Positions 8,666 to 15,593 of a stretch of DNA of 64,000 bases are shown here, piece by piece. The notes below the pieces were generated by a model. It was not told the DNA's origin. It made no database searches and was given only the letters and a program-made list of their open reading frames with translations. Position 1 is the first letter of the stretch, and every line of letters starts with the position of its first letter. Made by a program: the position numbers and the translations under genes. This DNA comes from Caloramator sp. E03 (GTDB taxonomy: Bacteria > Bacillota > Clostridia > Clostridiales > Caloramatoraceae): positions 1,427,069 to 1,491,068 of the forward strand of contig NZ_CP040093.1 in NCBI RefSeq assembly GCF_006016075.1. The letters are read 5' to 3'.

Positions 8666-8881
8666 TTTTACATATTTTACCTGTTTGACGTTAATTCCGA
8701 GTTAATGGAAGTTATTTCGGAGTTTACTGGGGTTTCCTCTGGAGAAAACTCAATAAACTCTGGAGAAAGTACACAAATAAAAGAAAAGAAAATAAAAGAA
8801 AATAAAAATAAAATAAATAATATAAAATTAGCTACTGACGAGACTAATTTTATTAAAAATATGGTTTCACAAAATTGTTAA
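8666..8881 (+). pseudogene. possible remnant of a phage-type replication or regulatory protein
   Basis: Open frame ending at 8881 (ATG at 8705 gives 58 aa) with ELMEVISEFTGVSSGENS followed by a basic KEKKIKENKNK tail. No SD precedes the ATG. The tail matches the frame at 7804-7977, so these are two decayed related copies. It is on the strand opposite the element's live replication genes. Confidence 0.35.
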
Positions 8882-8965
8882 ACCATAACAACTTATTTCT
8901 ACCTGCTATATTTCTTAAATAGTCTAACCTTTTTATGTTGAAAAGTATGCCCTAACTAAAATAAT

Positions 8966-8998
8966 TAAAGGACTCCGTAATTTATGGAGTCCCTTTTG
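8966..8998 (+). terminator. hairpin with short T-run
   Basis: GGACTCC/GGAGTCC stem (8970-8976, 8986-8992) with a 9-nt loop, followed by CTTTT. It could end transcription running rightward from the remnant frames. Confidence 0.5.
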
Positions 8999-9490
8999 GA
9001 AGGAAGTCGTTATTTTTATTTTTATATCTAACGGCTTAATGTGGTCATGCTGCTACCGTATAATTTTCTTTTCTGGAAGAACCTATAAAATATAAATAGA
9101 TTCGTTTACAGGTGCATATATAATTTACCCCTTGAACGTTTCTTTTTTTAGGAACACGGATATAATATTATTTTTATAGGTCAAGGTTGACACGGCACAA
9201 CAAGAAAATATTTTTTTATTTTTATGTGAATTTTATATAAAGGCAATAATTAGCTTATGCCAGTATGCTCATTTTAGAAACAATCAACTGTCCAATTGTA
9301 TATACCCTTAACCCGTATATAGTATATTGATGCAGAGATATTTTACCTATGCAGTGAGGCTTGTGGTATCCACAATTTAATATTTTACATGTTCACTACC
9401 CATTAGGGGTATATTCCCCTTGCATGCGTAATAACTCCTCTTTGTCGTCCCTGCCGCCCGTTCTCCCAATATTGAGATGTTTTTGATTTT
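8999..9490. other. non-coding stretch downstream of the sigma factor gene
   Basis: No gene seen on either strand. It holds two small hairpins, TTGTGG-TAT-CCACAA (9361-9375) and AGGGG-TATATT-CCCCT (9405-9420), the second a possible weak end for the minus-strand operon. Confidence 0.4.
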
Positions 9491-10297
9491 TTAAATCATG
9501 GGGGTATTCCTCATTATCTCTCCTAACTTTTCAGGAGGTGTATTTTTTATTATTTCTCTTAACTTTTCCCTTAGCAGCTCTCTTTTCATTACGGTTAATT
9601 CAACGGTACTTGTTGTAAAGCTTGTCTGTACTTTCGGTTTAGAATAATCAACTGCCTTTACATAAAAAGTATTTTCATCTATCCAATGCCTGTAAATCAC
9701 TTTTAATTTTCTTACCTTAGTCCGCAAATTATTTTTTAACCGGCTTTTAAAATTTCTAAACTCTTTGTTAGTCATTCCCATTCTTTCAGCAATTGAGTTT
9801 TCCGTTAGTCCATAAACAAATTTTAATTTTATAAACTCTAATTCCTGCTCTGTTAGTTTCTCCTTTAATGCTGCCCATACTTCACTTTTAAATTCCTTCT
9901 TCTCTAATTCCTCATCTATAATAAAACTTTTATCTTTCAACATATCAATAAAGGTTAAATTATCTTCTTCCCCTTCATTGTTAATCTTTTCATCAAGGCT
10001 TAGAGTTTCCTCATGCCCTTCTAATGCTCGTCTTATTGTTTGTTTTATCCATATAACCGCATAGGTTGAAAATTTGTTACCCATTGAAGGATCGTATTTT
10101 TCTATTGCTTTAATAAGTCCTATCGTCCCTATCTGTATTAAATCCTCTAAGTCAAAGTCCTTGTAATTATCCACTTCAAACAGGACATAATATTTATTAG
10201 CTATATGCCTAACAAGGTTAATGTTTTTTAATATCAGCTGCTCCCTTGCTTTTTTATCACCTTTCATATACATTTCAAACATCTGTTCATTAGTCAA
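9491..10297 (-). CDS. sigma-70 family RNA polymerase sigma factor of the element
   Basis: About 268 residues. Region 2 is clear: DLEDLIQIGTIGLIKAIEKYD followed by NKFSTYAVIWIKQTIRRAL. Region 4 (LTEQELEFIKLKFVYGLTENSIAERMGM) follows, and then a C-terminal extension of about 75 residues. I start at the TTG at 10297 (AAGGA upstream); the longer frame has no SD and would run through the repeat array at 10322-10563. As the distal gene after the replication block it may direct late element genes, or act in trans on a helper phage or host; no late genes are present. Confidence 0.8.
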   Translation of the reverse strand: MTNEQMFEMYMKGDKKAREQLILKNINLVRHIANKYYVLFEVDNYKDFDLEDLIQIGTIGLIKAIEKYDPSMGNKFSTYAVIWIKQTIRRALEGHEETLSLDEKINNEGEEDNLTFIDMLKDKSFIIDEELEKKEFKSEVWAALKEKLTEQELEFIKLKFVYGLTENSIAERMGMTNKEFRNFKSRLKNNLRTKVRKLKVIYRHWIDENTFYVKAVDYSKPKVQTSFTTSTVELTVMKRELLREKLREIIKNTPPEKLGEIMRNTPMI

Positions 10298-10321
10298 GGT
10301 ACCACTTCCTTTTTTTACCTT

Positions 10322-10563
10322 ATGACAACTCTGTGACAACTTTAAAATTTGAAAAGCCTTGAAAAATCTACGTTGTGACAAGTGTGACAACTTTGACCCC
10401 TTATTGTTTTATATATATTTTTATATTCTTTTATCCATATAAGACTTATACAACAAAATTTGTCATAGTTGTCATAAAAATAATATAAATATAGTAATAT
10501 CAAGGGTTTAAAGGTATTCTAAAACTTGTCACAAACCTGTCACAACCTGTCACAACCTGTCAC
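10322..10563. repeat. array of TGTCAC/GTGACA boxes
   Basis: At least nine copies of a TGTCAC-like box. GTGACAA or TGACAA type copies lie at about 10323, 10332, 10373 and 10383; TTGTCAT copies at 10460 and 10469; TGTCAC copies start at 10527, 10538, 10548 and 10558. The last four are spaced 11, 10 and 10 bp, i.e. on one helix face. Between the two groups is an AT-rich stretch (10403-10525). This suggests an iteron origin or a cooperative operator upstream of the sigma factor. Confidence 0.7.
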
Positions 10564-10685
10564 CGGGTATTTATTACCACTTACCAGTTGATTTTGCAAG
10601 TTTTTATTTGTTTCTTGCATTTTGTAAAGAATATTATAGCATTTTTTATTAATGTTAAGGTAATATTGCAATTTTATTTATTATT
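10564..10685. other. AT-rich gap without gene
   Basis: Nothing recognisable between the box array and the truncated primase gene. Confidence 0.4.
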
Positions 10686-10949
10686 TTACTCATTTCTTAT
10701 GTTATATTTTCCCTTTATTTCCTTTGTATGACCTGCCTCTAACCAGTCTGAAATGTCCCCTTTTGGTGGTAAATTCAAGTCTAAAACAGATAAAATTTTA
10801 ATTGATCCAAGGTTTTTTTGTTGGTATACCAACTTTTTTTGATTGGATCCAACGTTTTTTTCATTGGATCCAAAGTCAAAATCATTGTTTTTTTGTATAT
10901 TAAGTTTGTTTTTTTGATATTTTAATAATGACTCTGCAATATATTCCAT
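10686..10949 (-). pseudogene. truncated Toprim/primase tail with seven-residue repeats
   Basis: 87 residues. The C-terminus (VLDLNLPPKGDISDWLEAGHTKE) is the end of Toprim-type primase or RepA-like helicase-primase proteins, which are normally several hundred residues long. The catalytic part is missing. The middle is four seven-residue units (GSNEKNV, GSNQKKL, VYQQKNL, GSIKILS) encoded by exact 21-bp DNA repeats with palindromic centres. No good SD is seen at the annotated start. It lies 48 bp past dnaB. Probably a deletion remnant, possibly kept for its DNA repeats. Confidence 0.55.
10801..10875. repeat. four palindromes at an exact 21-bp period
   Basis: Palindrome centres lie at 10805.5, 10826.5, 10847.5 and 10868.5. 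Units are a degenerate TTGATCCAA, GTTGGTATACCAAC (10820-10833) and TTGGATCCAA twice (10843-10852, 10864-10873), separated by T-runs. A period of two helical turns places all centres on one face. Confidence 0.8.
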
Positions 10950-10978
10950 GTGTGCTATGCCTGCATTTTAAAAAATAA

Positions 10979-11005
10979 TATCATAACGAAATTTACGTTA
11001 TGATA
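10979..11005. repeat. hairpin overlapping the dnaB stop codon
   Basis: Perfect 10-bp arms TATCATAACG/CGTTATGATA around AAATTTA. The minus-strand dnaB stop (10998-11000) lies in one arm. No T-run follows, so it is not a standard terminator. It belongs to the element's family of hairpins with AT-only centres. Confidence 0.75.
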
Positions 11006-12272
11006 CTTTATGTATTCCTGTTATAATCTGAAATTCTCCCATCCAATTAAGCTTAATTGTTCCTGTCCTGCCTCCTCTGTTTTTTGATATATTTATTTCA
11101 ATTATCCCTTTGTCTTTACTATTAGCATTATAGTATTCATCCCTGTAAAGTAATAAAACAACATCTGCATTTTCTTCAATCCCCGAACTTTCTTTAAGGT
11201 CTGATAATGCAGGTCGTTTGTCCCCCCTTGATTCTACCCCTCTGTTAAGCTGGCTTAATGCTATTACAGGAACATCAAGGTCTTTTGCTAAATTCTTTAG
11301 CATAATACATATATTTGTTACCCTCTGTCTTTCTGTTTCCGCATCTGCATTAACTAAGCCTATATGGTCTACTATTACCATGTCTAACATATTTTTTATT
11401 TTAAACTTCTTAGCTTGTCTTATTATGTCATTGATGTTAAGCCCTGCTTTATCTATTACAATTAATTTCTGCTTTGAAAATCTATCTTGTGCATTATTAA
11501 GTTTTTTTATTTCCTCTGGTGTTATTCTCCCTATATCAATTTTAGCCATATCAACTAAGCTTTGCGACGCTAATATCCTAAGTCCTATCTCAATAGCCGT
11601 CATTTCAAGGGAAAAATATAAAACATTTTTTGTTTTGGAAACATAATCAGCAATATTTATTGCTAATGCCGATTTACCCATTCCCGGACGTCCTGCTATT
11701 ACATACATTTTCTTATTCTGAAATCCATTAAGTATTAGGTCAAGCTGTGAAATATTGCAGGTAATGCCTTTAATTTTCCCTCCTTGTTTCATGTTCTCAT
11801 CTATAACATCAAACAATTCCTTGTTTATTTTCTCCGCTGTCCATATATCCATTTTATCATCATCAAAGGTGATTATATCCTGCATAAGCTCATTTATAAG
11901 GATGTTATAATCTTTATTTTCTATATCCTTATAAACATTCGTAAAGGTATTTATTAGCTGTCTTTTATAATAATTATTTTTTATAATCTCTATTTTATTT
12001 TTATCTAAGAAAATATCACCATGCATTGCTAAGTCTGATATATAACTATGTCCGCCTATTTCTTGAACATTTATCTCATTAGCGATATTTATAATATCAA
12101 TTGATTTACCTTCTTGAAAAAGCTTAAACATTACAGCATATAATTTTTGATGTTTAGGTATATAAAAATGCTCTGGTTTAAGATCTATTTCAACAATAAC
12201 CTCATTCTTTGTTAATATAAGCCCTAATATAGCCTGTTCTGCTTGAAGGTTAAATAATACTTTCTGTTCCAC
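10998..12272 (-). CDS. dnaB: replicative DNA helicase (DnaB/G40P-like)
   Basis: 424 residues: the N-terminal DnaB domain (NLQAEQAILGLILTKNEVI), then the RecA-like ATPase with Walker A GRPGMGKSALA (about 193-203), FSLEMT, Walker B MVIVDHIGLV, the SQLNRGVESR arginine-containing loop and SSGIEENADVVLLLYRDEYY. Hexameric helicase that opens the fork. It is directly preceded by a loader-like gene and an initiator-like gene, the gene 38-39-40 order of phage SPP1. It is the element's own copy; the host dnaB is not in this window. Confidence 0.93.
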   Translation of the reverse strand: MEQKVLFNLQAEQAILGLILTKNEVIVEIDLKPEHFYIPKHQKLYAVMFKLFQEGKSIDIINIANEINVQEIGGHSYISDLAMHGDIFLDKNKIEIIKNNYYKRQLINTFTNVYKDIENKDYNILINELMQDIITFDDDKMDIWTAEKINKELFDVIDENMKQGGKIKGITCNISQLDLILNGFQNKKMYVIAGRPGMGKSALAINIADYVSKTKNVLYFSLEMTAIEIGLRILASQSLVDMAKIDIGRITPEEIKKLNNAQDRFSKQKLIVIDKAGLNINDIIRQAKKFKIKNMLDMVIVDHIGLVNADAETERQRVTNICIMLKNLAKDLDVPVIALSQLNRGVESRGDKRPALSDLKESSGIEENADVVLLLYRDEYYNANSKDKGIIEINISKNRGGRTGTIKLNWMGEFQIITGIHKVS

Positions 12273-12288
12273 CTACGGCATACCTCCA

Positions 12289-12549
12289 TTACATTAAATC
12301 GCTTAAGTCTGCTTCTTTAATCCATGTGTTATTAGTATTAATTTCTGCCTTAAAAACATCTGCCATACTTGGAGAAAAGGAAACATTTTTTAATACCCAA
12401 TCGATTCTTTGCTTAAATTCTTCATCTGTCATGTCCTTCATGTATTCGTACCATTGTTTAGCTCTTTGTGTAGTCATTAAAAAGCCTTTCTCTTTATACT
12501 CAATATCTAACTTATTAACAAACTCTTTAAATACATTAACATCCAACAT
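12289..12549 (-). CDS. probable helicase loader (G39P-like)
   Basis: 86 residues from the ATG at 12549 (GGAGTGATTTCG upstream); it overlaps the end of the initiator gene by 14 nt, implying coupled translation. The pattern WYEYMKDMTDEEFKQRIDWV followed by FSPSMADVFKAEI resembles the 'loader and inhibitor of G40P' family, small phage proteins that deliver the helicase to the initiator. The assignment rests on this short pattern and on its position between initiator and helicase. Confidence 0.6.
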   Translation of the reverse strand: MLDVNVFKEFVNKLDIEYKEKGFLMTTQRAKQWYEYMKDMTDEEFKQRIDWVLKNVSFSPSMADVFKAEINTNNTWIKEADLSDLM

Positions 12550-13414
12550 CGAAATCACTCCAATTATTGTTAATATCCTTATTATCATAATTACCTTCAA
12601 TTATTTTTTGAAGGTTAGAAGGCTTAATTATCCAATCAAAACAAGCCTTCCATTTTCCACTTCTACCCGATAGGAAATCGCTATTATTAACTTTCTCAAA
12701 TAAATCTTTAAAGAAATTAATATCTGGATTCTCTTTCCATCTCTGCCTTACCGTTTTTTGTCTGCTCCCTTTTATATCCCTAATTTTTGGAAGTGTAACA
12801 CAAATATTATTAAAAAGATTCTTAATCTCTTCATAGGGCGTTTGAGTAAACGACTTGTCGTTTACACTATCTTCGTAAGAAGATAGTAATATATTATTAT
12901 TGTTAATTGTAATACTGTTATTTGTATATTCTGCATTTTCCATAACTGGATTTTGCAGAAGTGGTTTTTTCTCCATTCCGTCATTTTGCATGAACGGTTT
13001 TAAGCTTAAGCTTTGATTTTCCTTAATTTTTGCCACTTCTTCATTTTGCATAAGTGGCTTTATATCCACTTCTTTATTTTGCATAAGTGGTTTTTCTACT
13101 ATTTCGGTATTTTTATATAGTGGATTTAATTTATAAAAAACTCTTCTATACTGACCTTTACTATTTTTTTCTTTGCTTTTTGAAATAAAACCTGTTTTAA
13201 TTAAAATATCTAAGTGTTTATAAAATCTATTCTTGTCTATTTTTAACTCACTTGTTATAAGTTCAAGTGAAGGAAAGGCGTAACCGTCATTACCTGCGTA
13301 TGAACATAAATAGCAATATATAGCCTTAGCCTCAATAGTTAACCTTGTATCCTTCATTACTTGTTTTGGTATTATCCCGTAACCTGAGAAATTACTTGTT
13401 TTATCATCGCTCAT
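12536..13414 (-). CDS. phage-type replication initiator (G38P/DnaD-like) with internal repeats
   Basis: 292 residues from the ATG at 13414 (AGGGGTGAT upstream); the longer frame starts inside an SD-less hairpin. Residues about 20-100 form a winged helix with LTIEAKAIYCYLCSYAG, common in plasmid and phage initiators. Residues 108-155 hold four KPLMQN-type units (108, 119, 139, 150). The C-terminal part (NSDFLSGRSGKWKACFDWII, then EGNYDNK) is the conserved end of phage initiators. The repeats are iterons at DNA level, so the origin probably lies in this gene, as oriL does in SPP1 gene 38. Confidence 0.82.
   Translation of the reverse strand: MSDDKTSNFSGYGIIPKQVMKDTRLTIEAKAIYCYLCSYAGNDGYAFPSLELITSELKIDKNRFYKHLDILIKTGFISKSKEKNSKGQYRRVFYKLNPLYKNTEIVEKPLMQNKEVDIKPLMQNEEVAKIKENQSLSLKPFMQNDGMEKKPLLQNPVMENAEYTNNSITINNNNILLSSYEDSVNDKSFTQTPYEEIKNLFNNICVTLPKIRDIKGSRQKTVRQRWKENPDINFFKDLFEKVNNSDFLSGRSGKWKACFDWIIKPSNLQKIIEGNYDNKDINNNWSDFDVGC
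12846..12887. repeat. two abutting perfect hairpins inside the initiator gene
   Basis: GTAAACGAC-TT-GTCGTTTAC (12846-12865) is followed with no gap by ACTATCTTC-GTAA-GAAGATAGT (12866-12887), then by an AT-only stretch (about 12888-12930). They lie about 60 bp from the iterons, so they could be part of an origin (unwinding region or single-strand structure). Confidence 0.75.
12950..13090. repeat. iterons within the initiator gene, candidate origin of replication
   Basis: Four copies of ATTTTGCATAAGTGG or close variants start at 12950, 12983, 13043 and 13076; spacings are 33, 60 and 33 bp. Three are flanked so that arms such as CCACTT/AAGTGG or CCGT/ACGG form imperfect dyads. They encode the KPLMQN repeats. 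An AT-rich region with two hairpins lies on the 12840-12940 side. Confidence 0.65.
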
Positions 13415-13432
13415 ATAATCACCCCTTAGTAT

Positions 13433-13458
13433 AGGTGGACGGAAAATTCCGCTCACCT
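13433..13458 (-). promoter_or_regulatory. leader hairpin before the initiator gene
   Basis: Minus-strand stem with AGGTG/CACCT and CGGAA/TTCCG segments separated by 2-nt internal loops, ending about 19 nt before the initiator ATG. It overlaps the stop codon of the 18-aa upstream frame, suggesting translational control. Confidence 0.5.
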
Positions 13459-13509
13459 AAGCCTTTCCCTTTCCTCGGTGGTTTGCAGCATGTTTATTAA
13501 CTTGTCCAT
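13453..13509 (-). CDS. 18-aa leader peptide upstream of the initiator
   Basis: MDKLINMLQTTEERERLR. The SD is near-ideal (AAGGAG, 8 nt before ATG), better than most genes here. It ends inside the leader hairpin, 38 bp before the initiator start. The gene may be a short regulatory frame controlling the initiator; conservation is unknown. Confidence 0.45.
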   Translation of the reverse strand: MDKLINMLQTTEERERLR

Positions 13510-13545
13510 CTTTTCATCTCCTTTCTGATTATGCTTCATTAGCTC

Positions 13546-13583
13546 AATCCAAAATTGGATTCAGCTAACCACCAAATGGTGGT
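13546..13583. repeat. two hairpins of the AT-centred family
   Basis: AATCC-AAAATT-GGATT (13546-13561) and ACCACC-AAAT-GGTGGT (13568-13583), six bases apart in a 235-bp gap between genes. Neither has a T-run on the transcribed strand. Confidence 0.7.
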
Positions 13584-13744
13584 CAGCTTTTTATGTTTTT
13601 AACCAGCGACAAATTCCGCTCGTTAAAAATCAGCTTTTTAGTGTTTTATGTCATATTTTGGTAAAAACAAAGTCTTTATTTTATAACTGAAAGGTATTAT
13701 AATTAATCATAGGGTTGACTTTTAGGTTTTCTGTTACGGAAAGC

Positions 13745-13978
13745 CTATTTTTTTAATATCTTTGTCATTGCTTCAAGTAATTCATGGGCTTGTTTCGCTT
13801 TAGGGTTAATTATTAAAACTGTTTCTTTTTTATACGGTAATATTGCGAATGTAAACTTAGGGTCTGTTTCTGTCTTATGCAACATTAGCGGCAATTCGGA
13901 TTTATAAATTTCCTTATCATCAATTGTTATTTTTAAAATATGCTTTTCATTTTCCATATTGTTTTTAGCTGTTTTCAT
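13745..13978 (-). CDS. small protein of unknown function
   Basis: 77 residues, alpha/beta-looking (HILKITIDDKEIYKSELPLM, AILPYKKETVLIINPKAKQ), no membrane segment. ATG with GGAAAGGGG upstream. It lies in the early minus-strand operon of the element. Unrecognised. Confidence 0.6.
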   Translation of the reverse strand: MKTAKNNMENEKHILKITIDDKEIYKSELPLMLHKTETDPKFTFAILPYKKETVLIINPKAKQAHELLEAMTKILKK

Positions 13979-14030
13979 GAAATTTTACCCCTTTCCTTTT
14001 CATCATGTATTTTTATAATTTTTCTAACTA

Positions 14031-14201
14031 CTAACGGTTATGCTTTAAGCATAATAACTCAATTTCTCTTAATAAGTCCTCTTGCTTTTCTAAAATCTCA
14101 TATACTTTGTTTTTTCTCTCTGGCTCATCTGCTTCATAGCAGGTCTTTTTTATAACAAGTCCGCCTTTATATTTTTTAATTATCACCCTTGTTTTGCTCA
14201 T
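14031..14201 (-). CDS. small basic/helical protein of unknown function
   Basis: 56 residues from the ATG at 14201, preceded by AAGGAG at 8 nt; the longer frame lacks an SD. Lys/Glu-rich with a helical C-terminal half (KVYEILEKQEDLLREIELL). Early operon of the element. Unrecognised. Confidence 0.6.
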   Translation of the reverse strand: MSKTRVIIKKYKGGLVIKKTCYEADEPERKNKVYEILEKQEDLLREIELLCLKHNR

Positions 14202-14227
14202 ACTTATAGCTCCTTTCTGTAATAACT

Positions 14228-14251
14228 GGAACAAATTCCGCCTTAAAGGCG
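14228..14251. repeat. two small abutting hairpins
   Basis: GGAA-CAAA-TTCC (14228-14239) and CGCC-TTAAA-GGCG (14239-14251) in the short gap between two genes; members of the element's hairpin family. Confidence 0.55.
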
Positions 14252-14255
14252 AAAT

Positions 14256-14501
14256 TCATTCCATCCATGACGTTTCATTAACCCATTTTATAAAAGCTTC
14301 CCTTGGAATTAATATTCTTCTTTTTGCTGCCTGTATCTTAGGAAAATCCTTTCTATGTACTAAGTTAAGCATGGTATTATATCCTACCCCTAACATTTTA
14401 GCTGCTTCATCAATGTTAATTGTTAGTCTTTCAATCTTCTTCTTTAATGGCTCATCGTTATAAACTTCATAACCCATGTCATTTTTAATCGTATTTTCCA
14501 T
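14256..14501 (-). CDS. excisionase-like helix-turn-helix DNA-binding protein
   Basis: 81 residues. LTINIDEAAKMLGVGYNTML followed by VHRKDFPKIQAAKRRILIP and EAFIKWVNE is the MerR-like winged helix of the excisionase/HTH_17 family. Such proteins act as recombination directionality factors or as AlpA-type activators in islands. It is in the leftward early operon, so it would be made when the repressor is relieved. Confidence 0.8.
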   Translation of the reverse strand: MENTIKNDMGYEVYNDEPLKKKIERLTINIDEAAKMLGVGYNTMLNLVHRKDFPKIQAAKRRILIPREAFIKWVNETSWME

Positions 14502-14640
14502 AATCTAATTACCCCTTTCTATATTGTTTTTACTGTTACTTTTTAAGGTGAATTTTTTTAAAAGGTATAAATGTATTACCTTGGTGTTTGGTGTGCTAAA
14601 ATATGCTCTCCTCTGGGAACTTTTTAAAATAATTTTGATT
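14502..14640. other. short gap without gene
   Basis: AT-rich, nothing recognised. Confidence 0.3.
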
Positions 14641-14910
14641 TTAAAATTGACCTTTTAACCTATTAACTAAAATCTCTTTTTGTTTTGTTGATAGTTTTCT
14701 CGGAGGTCTAACTGATAACCAATTTTTCAATACAATAAAAGTTAATCCCCCATCGCCATTATCTTTTTTAAATTTAACTCCTTCTGGATTCGCCTCTGCA
14801 TACTTTTTAAGCTTTCTTATCAAAGGCTTATTATAGGTGAAAATTTCTGCTTCCTTGTCCTTCTCGTTAAATATGATAATTGTTTCCTTTTCTTCAAGTG
14901 TTAAACTCAT
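14641..14910 (-). CDS. phage-associated protein of unknown function
   Basis: 89 residues. MSLTLEEKETIIIFNEKDKEAEIFTYN with a C-terminal WLSVRPPRKLSTKQ matches a small family common in Firmicute prophages and integrated elements whose function is unknown. ATG with GGAGG upstream. Early operon of the element. Confidence 0.7.
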   Translation of the reverse strand: MSLTLEEKETIIIFNEKDKEAEIFTYNKPLIRKLKKYAEANPEGVKFKKDNGDGGLTFIVLKNWLSVRPPRKLSTKQKEILVNRLKGQF

Positions 14911-14932
14911 GATATAACCTCCCCATTCGCTT

Positions 14933-15106
14933 TTATTGCTGCTCTTTGCAATGTTCCCCGATATTATCAGATAAGCTTTTTAAATACCTGTTTTCCATCT
15001 CTAAGATTTTAAGCCTTATTGTTAATTCTGCATTTTTAGAAGATAATTCCTTGATGTCGTTAATAAGTGCATCAATTATCATATCTTTTCTTTGGCACTC
15101 ACACAT
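14933..15106 (-). CDS. 57-aa leucine-zipper-like protein
   Basis: MCECQRKDMIIDALINDIKE then a coiled-coil stretch with regularly spaced Leu/Ile (about residues 12-45). The SD is excellent (GGAGGG before TTTAAAATG). Too short to stand out by length, but the signal and operon position support it. Function unknown; it may be a small regulator. Confidence 0.6.
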   Translation of the reverse strand: MCECQRKDMIIDALINDIKELSSKNAELTIRLKILEMENRYLKSLSDNIGEHCKEQQ

Positions 15107-15238
15107 TTTAAACCCTCCTTCCCTTATTTGGGGATTTACAAAATTTTAATTCCTTTGTTTTGCTTTATGATTATGGACAGCGGTGTCGTTAACCATTTTT
15201 AAGAATAATTAACTTTCTTCCTGTGATAGCTTGGACAC

Positions 15239-15250
15239 TCCAATTTTGGA
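15239..15250. repeat. small palindrome next to the Cro-like gene
   Basis: TCCA-ATTT-TGGA just past the stop codon of the XRE gene. Confidence 0.45.
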
Positions 15251-15253
15251 TAC

Positions 15254-15460
15254 TCATACAATTTTAAATATTTCGTCAAAGTCAACTTCTAATGCCTCAG
15301 CTATGGCTTTAGCGGTTTTAGGAAAAATATTTTTTCCCTCCTCCGCTCTAATAATTGATAGATAGCTAATACCTGCTTTTTTACCTAATGCTCTATAAGT
15401 AAAGCCCTTTTTAATTCTAATTACCTGCAAATTATTTGGTTTAGCAAGAACTTTCTTCAT
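15254..15460 (-). CDS. Cro-like XRE-family regulator
   Basis: 68 residues from the ATG at 15460, which has AGGAGG 7 nt upstream (the frame extends eight codons further, through the SD). The HTH is NLQVIRIKKGFTYRALGKKAGISYLSIIRAEEGK. First gene of the leftward early operon, divergent from the larger repressor, as cro is from cI. Confidence 0.88.
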   Translation of the reverse strand: MKKVLAKPNNLQVIRIKKGFTYRALGKKAGISYLSIIRAEEGKNIFPKTAKAIAEALEVDFDEIFKIV

Positions 15461-15501
15461 TTTTATACCTCCTAAATTCTTCATTCTTCATCTTTTATTT
15501 T

Positions 15502-15530
15502 ATTATATTCTTCGTTTTTATCACTGTCAA
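15502..15530 (-). promoter_or_regulatory. leftward early promoter
   Basis: Perfect sigma-A promoter on the minus strand: TTGACA (15525-15530), 17-nt spacer, TATAAT (15502-15507). It drives the Cro-like gene and probably the whole replication operon. Confidence 0.88.
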
Positions 15531-15562
15531 TAAAAATGTTTCAATTTTATTCGTTATTGTGA

Positions 15563-15585
15563 TATAATATTCTTAAATGAAGAAT
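15563..15585 (+). promoter_or_regulatory. -10 box and operator-like dyad for the repressor gene
   Basis: TATAAT at 15563-15568 with no good -35 box, followed by the dyad ATTCTT-AAATG-AAGAAT (15569-15585). AAGAAT half-sites recur on the Cro side (about 15470-15490 and 15505-15512), so both promoters may share operators. Confidence 0.5.
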
Positions 15586-15593
15586 TCAAAGGG

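Noticed and set aside
15502-15585. Toxin-antitoxin pair formed by the two XRE genes
   Set aside because: Both are HTH regulators facing apart over a promoter/operator region, as in lysogeny switches; no toxin fold is present.
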